A program made the translations under genes and the position numbers. Of a stretch of 64,000 nt of DNA, positions 9,193-17,682 are shown piece after piece. This DNA comes from Pseudonocardia sp. EC080619-01 (GTDB taxonomy: Bacteria > Actinomycetota > Actinomycetes > Mycobacteriales > Pseudonocardiaceae): the NCBI RefSeq assembly GCF_001420995.1, contig NZ_CP012184.1, forward strand, positions 3,704,501 to 3,768,500. Reading direction: 5' to 3'. Each line of letters starts with the position of its first letter. Position 1 is the stretch's first letter. Below the pieces are notes generated by a model. The model ran no database searches, was not told the origin of the DNA, and saw nothing but the letters and a program-made list of their open reading frames with translations.

Positions 9193-10505
9193 CGACCGTG
9201 CCGGGGTTCGCCGTGGCGGTCCACACCCGGCCGTCCGGGGTGCTGCTCGCGGCCGCGGACGAGGGCGGGATCCGGCTGCTCGCCGCGGCCCCGGCGGGGA
9301 CACCCCCGGCCGACGCGGTCACGGACTTCTTCGGCGACGACCCGCCCGCCGTCGTGATCCGGGTCGGGACGACGCCGGGTGGCCCGTTCCCCGGGACGCC
9401 GCGGGTGCTGCCGGTACCGGTGGCGGTCGCGGTGCTGGCGGTCGGGCCGGTGCCCGCGGCCGGGCCGGTGCTCGTCGTGCACGCCGGTCCGGACGGGACG
9501 GACGCGGTCGTGGTCGACGGCGGGACGGTCGTGCCGTCCGGCACCGCCCCGCGCGGTGTCCCGGTGGAGATCGTCCTGGCGGGGGAGCGGGTGCTCGACG
9601 ACCCCGGCTGGCCGGCCGCGACCGCCCGGACGGCGGCGTGCCCGGTGCGGGTGGCGGGCCCGGCGGGGCCCGGCGACCCGGCGGACGTGCCCGGCGCCGG
9701 GCCGGACACCGCGGCGGTGCTCGGCGCGGCGGTGCTCGGGGCGGGGGCCTTGGTGGCGGGACATCGGGGCGCGGGAAACCGGGGCGCGGGACATCCGGCC
9801 GCGGGGCCGTCGTTCGCCGGGGCCGTGGAGCCGGACGGGGAACCCGGGCCGGACGGGGAGCCCGGGCCGGACGGGGAGCCCGGGCCGGACGGGGAGCCCG
9901 GGCCGGACGGGGAGCCCGGGCCGGGCGAGGACCACGACCCGGGCGAGGACCACGACCCGGGCCGCGCCCGGCTCGTCCTCCCGGTGCTCACCGTGCTCGG
10001 GACGGCGCTCGTCGTCGCGGGCCTGCTCGCCGGCGGTCGCGGCCCGGTGGGGGCGGAGGGGCCCGCCGGGCCGGTGGCAGGGGCAGCGGTCGTCGTCCAG
10101 TACGGCTACGCGGCGGCGCTGCCCGCCGGGTGGGAGCACACCGGCGGGGACCCGGCCCGCCGGCGCGTGCTGCTCACCCCGGCCGGACGGCCGGACGGCG
10201 CCGATCTCGTCGTCGTCGAACGCAGCCCGCTCGGCTACGACGCCGGCCGCGAACCGGACCGGGTGCGCCGTGAGCTCGCCGGCCTGCTCGGCGGCCGGGC
10301 CGGGACCGGACCGCCCGGTCCGCGCACCGTCGGCGGCCGGGCGGTGCTCGGCTGGACCCAGCACCCCGGCGACGGCACCGTCGTCGACTGGCACGCGGTG
10401 TTCGAGGGCGGTGAGCAGCTCGTCGTGGGCTGCCGTCGTCCGGCGGGCGCGGTGGTCACCCCGGCCTGCGCCGAGGTCGTCGGCTCGGTGCGGACGGTGC
10501 GCTGA
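9189..10505 (+). CDS. Type VII secretion-associated protein with one membrane helix and GEPGPD repeats
   Basis: It starts at GTG 9189, overlapping the eccC stop by 4 bp; 438 residues. The N-terminal half is a Val/Ala/Gly-rich domain beginning 'VPGFAVAVHTRPSGVLLAA'. Then come five near-identical six-residue units (DGEPGP) and two GEDHDP units, a membrane helix (LVLPVLTVLGTALVVAGLLAG) and an outer domain with 'LPAGWEHTGGDPARRRVLLTP' and paired cysteines. This layout and position (between eccC and the WXG100 pair) match the type VII secretion-associated family typified by Rv3446c of the mycobacterial ESX-4 locus. No enzymatic motif is seen; a role in the ESX-4 machine is inferred. Confidence 0.8.
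   Translation: MTTVPGFAVAVHTRPSGVLLAAADEGGIRLLAAAPAGTPPADAVTDFFGDDPPAVVIRVGTTPGGPFPGTPRVLPVPVAVAVLAVGPVPAAGPVLVVHAGPDGTDAVVVDGGTVVPSGTAPRGVPVEIVLAGERVLDDPGWPAATARTAACPVRVAGPAGPGDPADVPGAGPDTAAVLGAAVLGAGALVAGHRGAGNRGAGHPAAGPSFAGAVEPDGEPGPDGEPGPDGEPGPDGEPGPDGEPGPGEDHDPGEDHDPGRARLVLPVLTVLGTALVVAGLLAGGRGPVGAEGPAGPVAGAAVVVQYGYAAALPAGWEHTGGDPARRRVLLTPAGRPDGADLVVVERSPLGYDAGREPDRVRRELAGLLGGRAGTGPPGPRTVGGRAVLGWTQHPGDGTVVDWHAVFEGGEQLVVGCRRPAGAVVTPACAEVVGSVRTVR
9831..9957 (+). repeat. 18-bp in-frame tandem repeats inside the secretion-associated gene
   Basis: Five 18-bp units (ccggacggggagcccggg; the first differs at one base) fill 9831-9920, followed by two copies of a different 18-bp unit (cgggcgaggaccacgacc) at 9922-9957. 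They encode acidic/Gly/Pro repeats just before the membrane helix. The period is a multiple of 3, so copy-number change would keep the frame. Confidence 0.95.
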
Positions 10506-10645
10506 GGCGTTCCCGGTCGCGAACGGCGGGTCCCGAACGGCCGTGGCCGCGTCCCCGCCCTGCGACGGTGCCCCGGCCGGGGACGGGTGTCCCCGGCCCC
10601 GGACGGCCCGGCCGCCCGGGGCGGACACGGGACGGGGTGAGGCGC

Positions 10646-10957
10646 ATGGCCGAGGGGTTCGGCACGACGACGGAGGAGATGGCCCGGGCGGCGGGCCGGG
10701 TGCGGGAGGTGAGCACCGCGGTGGACGGCGAGCTGGGTGGGCTGCGCTCGCGGCTGGAGGCGACCCGCGGCCGGTGGGCGGGCGCCGCGGCCACCGCCTT
10801 CACCGCGCTGATGGCCGAGTGGGACACCGAGGCGACGCGGCTCAACGCCGCGCTCGCCGACATCGCCGACCAGCTCGGTGGCACGGCCACGGCCTACCGG
10901 CGGATCGAGGACGAGAACGCCCGGAACGTCTCGGCCATCACGTCGGCGCTGGGCTGA
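10646..10957 (+). CDS. esxU: WXG100 family type VII secretion substrate (EsxU position)
   Basis: A 103-residue, all-helical small protein. 'RWAGAAATAF' carries the WXG turn between two helices and 'YRRIEDENA' near the C-terminus gives the YxxxD/E secretion signal. It sits immediately upstream of a second WXG100 gene; such pairs form secreted heterodimers. ATG 10646 was chosen; an in-frame GTG three codons upstream (10637) is possible. By position it corresponds to mycobacterial esxU of ESX-4. Gene naming beyond 'WXG100' rests on synteny. Confidence 0.9.
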   Translation: MAEGFGTTTEEMARAAGRVREVSTAVDGELGGLRSRLEATRGRWAGAAATAFTALMAEWDTEATRLNAALADIADQLGGTATAYRRIEDENARNVSAITSALG

Positions 10958-10966
10958 GGGGCGGGC

Positions 10967-11260
10967 ATGGGAGGCGAGATCAAGGTCACGTTCGCCGCGA
11001 TCGAGCAGGCCGCGGCCGACATCGACGGGGCGCGGGCGCGCATCCTCGGACAGCTCGACGACCTCCGCGGGTACCTGGCGCCGGTCGTGTCGGGCTGGAC
11101 GGGCGACGCGGCCACCCGCTACGACGAGGCACAGTGGCGCTGGGACGGCTCCGCGGCCGACCTGACCGGCACCCTGCAGAAGATCAAGGTGCTGGTCCTG
11201 GACGCAGGGGCGGGCTACCGGGCCGTCGAGGCGGACAACGCGAAGCGGTTCACGGCCTGA
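10967..11260 (+). CDS. esxT: WXG100 family type VII secretion substrate (EsxT position)
   Basis: A 97-residue protein with 'GWTGDAATRYDEAQ' (WXG turn) and a C-terminal 'YRAVEAD' that also fits YxxxD/E. It is 9 bp downstream of the first WXG100 gene and probably co-transcribed with it, so the two are likely partners exported by the EccB/C/D complex upstream. The order esxU-esxT-rplM-rpsI is the same as in Mycobacterium. Confidence 0.9.
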   Translation: MGGEIKVTFAAIEQAAADIDGARARILGQLDDLRGYLAPVVSGWTGDAATRYDEAQWRWDGSAADLTGTLQKIKVLVLDAGAGYRAVEADNAKRFTA

Positions 11261-11534
11261 CCGCCCGGGAGCGGACCGGAGCGACCCCCCGCGTCCGCTC
11301 CCGGGAGCGCCGGGTACTCTTGACTCTCGTTGTGCAGCGGTGGAGACCCGCGGGCGCTGTCCGTCGTCCCTCGAGCAGGTTCGTGAGGGCAGCCGAGTCC
11401 GGCGGGCGTGCGTCCCTCCGGCGTCCACCAGCGGCACGCTGAGGAACCAGTGACACACCAGTGTGGACCGGTGGCCGCGCGGATGCCCCGCCGGTACCGC
11501 CCACCGAAGCCGAGAACGACGACGAGGTAGATCC
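11261..11534 (+). promoter_or_regulatory. Promoter and long leader of the rplM-rpsI operon
   Basis: 274 bp without a credible gene. It contains a TTGACT hexamer at 11320-11325 and a TACTCT hexamer just before it (11315-11320), either of which could be a promoter element, then about 200 nt of potentially structured leader. The rplM start is preceded by GAGG at 11524-11527. Ribosomal protein leaders are often autoregulatory; this is only inferred here. Confidence 0.4.
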
Positions 11535-11978
11535 GTGCCCACGTACAGCCCGAAGCCCGGCGACATCAACCACGCCTGGCACGTGATCGACGCCGACGAC
11601 GTGCGCCTCGGTCGGCTCGCCACCCACGCCGCCACGCTGCTGCGTGGCAAGCACAAGCCGACCTACGCGCCGCACGTCGACAACGGCGACTTCGTGGTGA
11701 TCGTGAACGCCGAGAAGATCTCGGTGTCCGGCAACAAGCGCACCGACAAGTTCGTGTACCGGCACTCCGGCTTCCCGGGTGGCCTCAGCCAGCGGTCGGT
11801 CGGCGAGATGATCGACAGCCACCCGGACCGCCTGGTCGAGAAGGCCATCAAGGGCATGCTGCCGAAGAACCGTCTCGGCCGTGCGATGGCCAAGAAGCTG
11901 AAGGTCTACGCCGGCCCGTCGCACCCGCACGAGGCCCAGAAGCCGCAGCCGTTCGAGATCAAGCAGGTCAGCCAGTGA
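11535..11978 (+). CDS. rplM: 50S ribosomal protein L13
   Basis: Structural protein of the large ribosomal subunit. The 147-residue sequence has the L13 landmarks '[16 protein letters not shown]', '[20 protein letters not shown]' and '[18 protein letters not shown]'. The start is GTG 11535, with GAGG 7 nt before it; an open frame extends further upstream but without family similarity. It overlaps the rpsI frame (GTGA at 11975) and forms the standard L13-S9 operon, followed by glmM as in other actinobacteria. Confidence 0.97.
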   Translation: MPTYSPKPGDINHAWHVIDADDVRLGRLATHAATLLRGKHKPTYAPHVDNGDFVVIVNAEKISVSGNKRTDKFVYRHSGFPGGLSQRSVGEMIDSHPDRLVEKAIKGMLPKNRLGRAMAKKLKVYAGPSHPHEAQKPQPFEIKQVSQ

Positions 11979-12007
11979 CCACCCCGAGCAACGAAGAGGG
12001 ACAGCCC

Positions 12008-12583
<576 letters not shown>

Positions 12584-12594
12584 ATCGCAGCCGG

Positions 12595-13932
12595 ATGCGT
12601 CGCCTCTTCGGAACCGACGGCGTCCGGGGCCTGGCCAACGGCGAACTCCTCACACCGGAGTTCGCCGTTGGTGTCTGTGCCTCGGCTGCGCGCACCCTGT
12701 CGAACGGCTCCGGCCGACGGCCCGTCGCGGTCGTCGGGCGGGACCCGCGTGCCAGCGGCGAGATGCTGGAGTCCGCGGTCGTCGCCGGCCTCACCTCGGC
12801 CGGTGCGGACGCGATCCGGGTCGGGATCCTGCCCACGCCCGGTGTCGCGCACCTGGTCGCCGAGACCGGTGCCGACCTCGGCGTGATGATCTCCGCCTCG
12901 CACAACCCGATGCCCGACAACGGCATCAAGCTCTTCGCCGCCGGCGGGCACAAGCTCCCCGACGACGTCGAGGCCGAGATCGAGCGCGGGCTCGACCGCC
13001 CGGCGGACGGCCGCCCCACCGGGGACGGCATCGGCCGCGTCTGGGACGCGCCGGACGCCACCGGCGTCTACGTCGCGCACCTGCTCGAGGCCGCCCCGGG
13101 CTCGCTGAACGGCGTCCGCGTGATCGTCGACTGCGCGCACGGCGCGGCGTCGGTCGCGGCGCCGGAGGCCTACCGGCAGGCCGGTGCCGATGTCATCGCC
13201 CTGCACGCCGAGCCGGACGGCCTCAACATCAACGACGGCGTCGGGTCGACCCACCTGGAGCCGTTGCGCGCGGCCGTCCGGGAGCAGGGCGCCGACCTGG
13301 GCATCGCGCACGACGGCGACGCCGACCGCTGCCTCGCCGTCGACGCGGCCGGGAACGTCGTCGACGGTGACCAGATCATGGCGGTGCTCGCGCTCGCGAT
13401 GCGCGACGCGGGCGAGCTGGCCCACGACACGCTCGTCGCGACCGTGATGAGCAACCTCGGTCTGCACCTCGCCATGCGCGACGCCGGGATCACCCTGGAC
13501 ACCACCAAGGTCGGTGACCGGTACGTGCTCGAGCGGCTTCGCGAGGGTGGGTTCACCCTCGGCGGCGAGCAGTCCGGGCACGTCGTGCTCCCGGGGCACG
13601 CCACCACCGGCGACGGCCTGCTGACCGCGCTACGGCTCATGTCGCGGATGGCGTCGACGGGCTCCTCGCTCGCCGAGCTGGCCGCGGTCGTCACGCCGCT
13701 GCCGCAGGTGCTGCGCAACGTCGCGGTCGGGGACAGGGACACCGTGGCCGCGTCCGCGCAGGTCGCAGAGGCGGTGGCGACGGCGAGCGCCGAGCTCGGG
13801 GAGACCGGGCGGGTGCTGCTGCGCCCGTCGGGCACCGAGCAGCTGGTGCGGGTCATGGTGGAGGCTCCGACGGCGGCGGAGGCCGATGCCGTCGCGGGCC
13901 GGCTGGCCGAGGTGGTCGCGGCCGCGAGCTGA
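12595..13932 (+). CDS. glmM: Phosphoglucosamine mutase
   Basis: Converts glucosamine-6-phosphate to glucosamine-1-phosphate for UDP-GlcNAc and peptidoglycan synthesis. The 445-residue protein begins at the family start '[12 protein letters not shown]'. It carries the phosphoserine loop '[17 protein letters not shown]' (Ser102), the metal loop '[11 protein letters not shown]', the sugar-binding 'GGEQSGH' and the phosphate-binding '[12 protein letters not shown]'. It follows rpsI by 11 bp and is probably in the same transcript. glmS, the preceding enzyme in the pathway, lies 1.8 kb downstream. Confidence 0.97.
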   Translation: MRRLFGTDGVRGLANGELLTPEFAVGVCASAARTLSNGSGRRPVAVVGRDPRASGEMLESAVVAGLTSAGADAIRVGILPTPGVAHLVAETGADLGVMISASHNPMPDNGIKLFAAGGHKLPDDVEAEIERGLDRPADGRPTGDGIGRVWDAPDATGVYVAHLLEAAPGSLNGVRVIVDCAHGAASVAAPEAYRQAGADVIALHAEPDGLNINDGVGSTHLEPLRAAVREQGADLGIAHDGDADRCLAVDAAGNVVDGDQIMAVLALAMRDAGELAHDTLVATVMSNLGLHLAMRDAGITLDTTKVGDRYVLERLREGGFTLGGEQSGHVVLPGHATTGDGLLTALRLMSRMASTGSSLAELAAVVTPLPQVLRNVAVGDRDTVAASAQVAEAVATASAELGETGRVLLRPSGTEQLVRVMVEAPTAAEADAVAGRLAEVVAAAS

Positions 13933-13950
13933 CCGACGCCACAGGGTTCC

Positions 13951-13987
13951 GGACGGGGCCGTCACCCACGGGGTGGCGGCCCCGTCC
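13951..13987 (+). terminator. Hairpin after glmM
   Basis: A 17-bp stem (GGACGGGGCCGTCACCC against GGGTGGCGGCCCCGTCC, one G-T pair) with a 3-nt loop, 19 nt after the glmM stop. No T run follows, which is common in GC-rich actinomycetes. Confidence 0.65.
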
Positions 13988-14073
13988 GCGTTCCCGCCCA
14001 CCCGTCGTTCACCGGTGCGATCGTCCCCCGCGGAACGGCGGTGCGACGGACCTGTCGAGGGCACCCTGGGGCG

Positions 14074-14364
14074 ATGCGACCGGACATGCAGCGGGATCCC
14101 GACGCCCTGGACCGTGCCGCGGCCCGGATCCGCGAGACGGCTGCGGACCTCCGGAGCGCGGTGGCGGGCCGGTCCCTGGGTGACCACGGGACCGACGCGC
14201 ACCGGATCGCCGACGAGCTCGACAGCCTGGCCACGACGGCCACCCACGCCGCCACCACAACCCGCCACGCCGACACCGCCGCAGCCGCCCGGCTCCGGGC
14301 TGGCGTCGAGGTGCACGGTGCGGCCCCGGGGAGGGCAGGATCGTGCGTCCCGATCCGGCCGTGA
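14074..14364 (+). CDS. Small helical protein, possible EspC-like type VII secretion-associated protein
   Basis: About 96 residues. The opening 'RDPDALDRAAARIRETAADL' resembles the N-terminal helix of EspC/ESX-1 secretion-associated small proteins (…DPDALRAAAARL…). The rest is helical and Thr/Ala/His-rich. The next gene's GTG lies 22 bp before this stop, so the two are probably coupled. ATG 14074 was used; ATG 14086 or GTG 14041 are alternatives and no strong ribosome binding site is visible. Link to the ESX-4 system is a family-level guess from sequence style and from being 3 kb away. Confidence 0.5.
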   Translation: MRPDMQRDPDALDRAAARIRETAADLRSAVAGRSLGDHGTDAHRIADELDSLATTATHAATTTRHADTAAAARLRAGVEVHGAAPGRAGSCVPIRP

Positions 14365-14696
14365 CCGGGGTCGACGACCAGGCGGCGGCGCTGCGGCGGC
14401 TCGTGGAGCGCCTGGACGGCACCGCGGACGTCCTGGCGGGGGTGCGGGCCGCCGTCGCGTGGGACGACGACGCCGGGCGCGAGTGGACCGCCCGCCTCGA
14501 CCTGGTGCAGCGGGCCGCCCGGCGCCTCGCCGACGACGTCGCGGCCGAGGCCGCCGAGCAGGACCGTGCGGAGGCAGGGGCCGCCGGGTCCGCGCCCGCG
14601 GTGCCCGGGATCCGGCTGCCCGGCACCGCCGGGATCCGCACGACCGACCGTCGCGGCGTGGTCGCGCCGATGCTCCCACCGATGGACGGCCGGTGA
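14343..14696 (+). CDS. Hypothetical small helical protein paired with the upstream gene
   Basis: 117 residues from GTG 14343, which has GAGGG about 8 nt upstream. The first 80 residues are predicted helical, with 'VAWDDDAGREWTARLDLVQ' in the middle where WXG-like proteins have their turn (here W-D-D). A Pro/Gly-rich tail follows. It overlaps the preceding gene by 22 bp and ends 3 bp from a convergent hydrolase gene. I recognise no family with certainty; a secreted partner of the upstream EspC-like protein is one reading. Confidence 0.5.
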   Translation: MRPDPAVTGVDDQAAALRRLVERLDGTADVLAGVRAAVAWDDDAGREWTARLDLVQRAARRLADDVAAEAAEQDRAEAGAAGSAPAVPGIRLPGTAGIRTTDRRGVVAPMLPPMDGR

Positions 14697-14699
14697 GGG

Positions 14700-15590
14700 T
14701 CAGCTCCCGATGCCGAGGAGCCCGTGGGTCTCGCCGGAGTCCTGCTCGGCCTCGGGGTCCGGCGGCTCCACGATCGGCGCCCCGGGGACGTCGCCCGACG
14801 TCAGCGCGGACACCCGCTTCTCGCCCAGCAGCTCCTGCATGAGGAACGCCGTCACCAGCGCCCGGGTGATCTTGCGGGTGCGGTGCTGCGGCCGGTTCTG
14901 CAACAGGTAGCTCGACCAGTGCCTGCCCTCGCAGAAGCCGAGGTGCCCGGCCTTCTCGATGCTGCGGAGCGTCACGTCGGCGCCGGCCTCGCGCTGGGCG
15001 GCGGCAATCCGCTCGGCGTGCCCCGCGGCCGGTGCCAGCGAGTCGACCTCGGCGGCGAGGTGCAGGGTGGGGGCACCCACCCGGGCCGCCGCCTCGATCG
15101 CGGACGGCTGGATCTCCGACGGCGCCAGGGTGACGAGTGCGCCGAGCCGCTCCCGCCGGGCAGCGGTGAGGATCGCGGCACCGCCGCCGGTGCCGTGCCC
15201 GATCAGTGCGGTGCGGCGGGCGTCGACGCTGATCCGGCCGTCGCCCAGCCGGACGCCGGCGCAGACGTCGAGCACCGTGTCGAGGTCCGAGGAGAACCGG
15301 GAGAGGCTCGGGACCGGCCCGCGCTGCGTGTTCGGGGCGGCGGCGACGATCCCCCAGGTCGCGAGGTGGCGGAGCAGCTCGTGGTAGCGGCGGACCGGCT
15401 GCAGCCACGCGTGCCCGAGGACGACCGCGGGCAGCTGGTAGCCCTCGGCCGGGGTGTAGACGATCCCCGGCAGCCCGATCAGGCCGAGGTCACCGAACCG
15501 GACCCGGTTCGGGCCCGGCCGGGAGAGCACGCCGAGTGCGTCCTTGGCACCCTTCATCGACGGGGGGCGGGTCACGCTGCTCCGGGCCAC
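14700..15590 (-). CDS. Alpha/beta-hydrolase-fold protein lacking the serine nucleophile
   Basis: 296 residues from GTG 15590; ATG 15557 is an alternative. The fold is recognisable: 'LPAVVLGHAW' oxyanion strand, 'ALIGHGTGGGAAI' at the nucleophile elbow, 'EVDSLAP' for the acid and 'KAGHLGF' for the histidine. At the elbow G-x-S-x-G is expected, but position 133 is Gly (G-H-G-T-G), confirmed from the codons. It resembles dienelactone-hydrolase/PET-hydrolase-like actinobacterial proteins. It may be catalytically inactive or use another mechanism. It is divergent from glmS. Confidence 0.75.
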   Translation of the reverse strand: MARSSVTRPPSMKGAKDALGVLSRPGPNRVRFGDLGLIGLPGIVYTPAEGYQLPAVVLGHAWLQPVRRYHELLRHLATWGIVAAAPNTQRGPVPSLSRFSSDLDTVLDVCAGVRLGDGRISVDARRTALIGHGTGGGAAILTAARRERLGALVTLAPSEIQPSAIEAAARVGAPTLHLAAEVDSLAPAAGHAERIAAAQREAGADVTLRSIEKAGHLGFCEGRHWSSYLLQNRPQHRTRKITRALVTAFLMQELLGEKRVSALTSGDVPGAPIVEPPDPEAEQDSGETHGLLGIGS

Positions 15591-15708
15591 GGACGGCACC
15601 GTACCGGGGCAGGTCACCCGGCGCCCGGCTCGCGCCCGGTCCTCGGCGTGGCGCCCGTCCCACCCTGCGGCGGAAGATCGCGGATCGGGCGCGGATACCC
15701 TCACCGGC

Positions 15709-17583
15709 ATGTGTGGCATCGTCGGTTACGTCGGTCATCAAGGCGCACTCGACGTCGTTCTCGGTGGTCTGCGACGTCTGGAGTACCGGGGGTACGACTC
15801 CGCCGGTGTCGCCCTCCCGGTCGACGGAGGGTTGCTGGTCGAGCGCAAGGCCGGGGCGCTGGCGAACCTGGAGGCCCTGCTCGACGAGGTCGGCCGGGAG
15901 CGGTTCGCGGGGACGGCCGGGATCGGGCACACCCGCTGGGCGACCCACGGCCCGCCGAACGACCGGAACGCGCACCCGCACCGGAGCAGCGACGGCAAGG
16001 TCGCGGTCGTCCACAACGGGATCATCGAGAACTTCATGGAGCTGCGTGCCGAGCTGGAGGCGCGCGGGATCTGGGCCGAGTCCGACACCGACACCGAGAC
16101 CGCGGCGCACCTCGTCGCGCTCGCGTACGCCGGTGAGCTGGCCGGGGTGGAGGACGCGCGCGGTGACCTGCCCGCGTCCGTCCGCGCCGTCGCCCGGCTG
16201 CTGGAGGGTGCGTTCACCCTGGTCGTGACGCACGCCGACGAGCCGGACCGGATCGTCGCCGCCCGGCGGAACTCGCCGCTGGTGCTCGGCATCGGTGAGG
16301 GCGAGACCTTCCTCGCCTCCGACGTCGCCGCCTTCATCGAGTTCACCCGCTCGGCCGTCGAGCTGGGGCAGGACCAGGTCGTCACGATCACCCGGGACGG
16401 CTACGACGTCACCGACTTCGCCGGTGCGCCCGTCGCCGCCAACCCGTTCGAGGTGACGTGGGATCTCGCGGCCGCGGAGAAGGGCGGCCACGACTACTTC
16501 ATGCTCAAGGAGATCGAGGAGCAGCCCACCGCGATCGCGAACACGCTGCGCGGGCACCTCGTCGACGGCCGGATCGTGCTCGACGAGCAGCGCCTCACCG
16601 ACCAGGACCTGCGGGACGTCGACAAGGTCTTCGTCATCGCCTGCGGCACCGCGTACCACTCCGGGCTGCTGGCGAAGTACGCGATCGAGCACTGGACGCG
16701 GCTGCCCGTCGAGATCGAGCTCGCCTCCGAGTTCCGCTACCGGGACCCGGTCCTGGACCGCTCGACGCTGGTCGTCGCGATCTCCCAGTCCGGCGAGACC
16801 GCCGACACCCTCGAGGCGCTGCGGCACGCCAAGGACCAGAAGGCCCGGGTGCTCGCGATCTGCAACACCAACGGTGCGCAGATCCCCCGCGAGTCCGACG
16901 CGGTGATCTACACCCACGCCGGCCCCGAGATCGGCGTCGCGGCCACCAAGACCTTCACCGCGCAGGTCGCGGCGAACTACCTGGTCGGCCTGGCGCTGGC
17001 GCAGGCGCGCGGGACGAAGTACCCGGACGAGGTCGTCCGCGAGTTCGAGCAGCTGGAGGCGATCCCGGAGGCGGTCGCCGAGGTGCTGGAGTCGCTCGGG
17101 GAGGCGCGTGCGCTGGGGCAGGAGCTGGCGCCGTCGAAGGCGGTGCTGTTCCTCGGGCGCCACGTCGGCTTCCCGGTGGCGCTGGAGGGTGCGCTCAAGC
17201 TCAAGGAGCTCGCCTACATGCACGCCGAGGCGTTCGCGGCCGGCGAGCTCAAGCACGGCCCGATCGCGCTGATCGAGGACGGCCTGCCGGTCGTCGTCGT
17301 GATGCCGTCGCCGAAGGGCCGCGCGGTGCTGCACTCGAAGCTGCTCTCCAACATCCAGGAGATCAAGGCGCGCGGCGCCCGGACGGTCGTGATCGCCGAG
17401 ACCGGCGACGAGACGGTCCGCCCGTTCGCCGACCACCTCTTCGAGCTGCCCGCGGTGCCGACGCTGCTGCAGCCGCTCGTCGCGACGATCCCGCTGCAGG
17501 TCATCGCGGCCGAGATCGCCCGCGCCCGCGGCTACGACGTCGACAAGCCCCGCAACCTCGCGAAGTCCGTCACCGTGGAGTGA
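15709..17583 (+). CDS. glmS: Glutamine--fructose-6-phosphate aminotransferase (isomerizing)
   Basis: Makes glucosamine-6-phosphate, the substrate of GlmM. The 624-residue sequence starts 'MCGIVGYVGHQGA', so the catalytic Cys2 of the glutaminase domain is exposed after Met removal. The Ntn domain includes 'GIGHTRWATHGPPN' and 'HNGIIENF'. Two SIS isomerase domains follow ('ISQSGETADTLEAL', 'AGELKHGPIALI') with the C-terminal 'KPRNLAKSVTVE'. No glmS ribozyme is visible upstream, as expected in actinobacteria. A palindromic element lies just after the stop. Confidence 0.97.
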   Translation: MCGIVGYVGHQGALDVVLGGLRRLEYRGYDSAGVALPVDGGLLVERKAGALANLEALLDEVGRERFAGTAGIGHTRWATHGPPNDRNAHPHRSSDGKVAVVHNGIIENFMELRAELEARGIWAESDTDTETAAHLVALAYAGELAGVEDARGDLPASVRAVARLLEGAFTLVVTHADEPDRIVAARRNSPLVLGIGEGETFLASDVAAFIEFTRSAVELGQDQVVTITRDGYDVTDFAGAPVAANPFEVTWDLAAAEKGGHDYFMLKEIEEQPTAIANTLRGHLVDGRIVLDEQRLTDQDLRDVDKVFVIACGTAYHSGLLAKYAIEHWTRLPVEIELASEFRYRDPVLDRSTLVVAISQSGETADTLEALRHAKDQKARVLAICNTNGAQIPRESDAVIYTHAGPEIGVAATKTFTAQVAANYLVGLALAQARGTKYPDEVVREFEQLEAIPEAVAEVLESLGEARALGQELAPSKAVLFLGRHVGFPVALEGALKLKELAYMHAEAFAAGELKHGPIALIEDGLPVVVVMPSPKGRAVLHSKLLSNIQEIKARGARTVVIAETGDETVRPFADHLFELPAVPTLLQPLVATIPLQVIAAEIARARGYDVDKPRNLAKSVTVE

Positions 17584-17593
17584 GCCCCGGTCC

Positions 17594-17655
17594 CCGCTCA
17601 CGGGTTCCGGCGACGCTCACGCGATGGCGTGAGCGTCCGCGGATCCGGTGAGCGG
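17594..17655. repeat. Imperfect palindrome between glmS and nnrD (intergenic repeat family)
   Basis: Two 29-nt arms around a 4-nt centre; 25 of 29 positions pair. The core is GACGCTCACGC / GCGTGAGCGTC. A related element occurs at 43766-43839, with the same GGACGCTCAC...GTGAGCGTCC core, so this is probably a dispersed REP-like sequence that may also terminate glmS. Confidence 0.75.
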
Positions 17656-17682
17656 ACCGGGACGAGCACTAGCCTGCCGGGC

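Noticed and set aside
10235..11656. Long minus-strand frame across the WXG100 genes and the rplM leader
   Set aside because: Antisense to well-supported genes with no domain; a shadow frame.
15591..15708. glmS ribozyme
   Set aside because: The 118-bp divergent region is too short and lacks the ribozyme core; actinobacteria generally do not use it.
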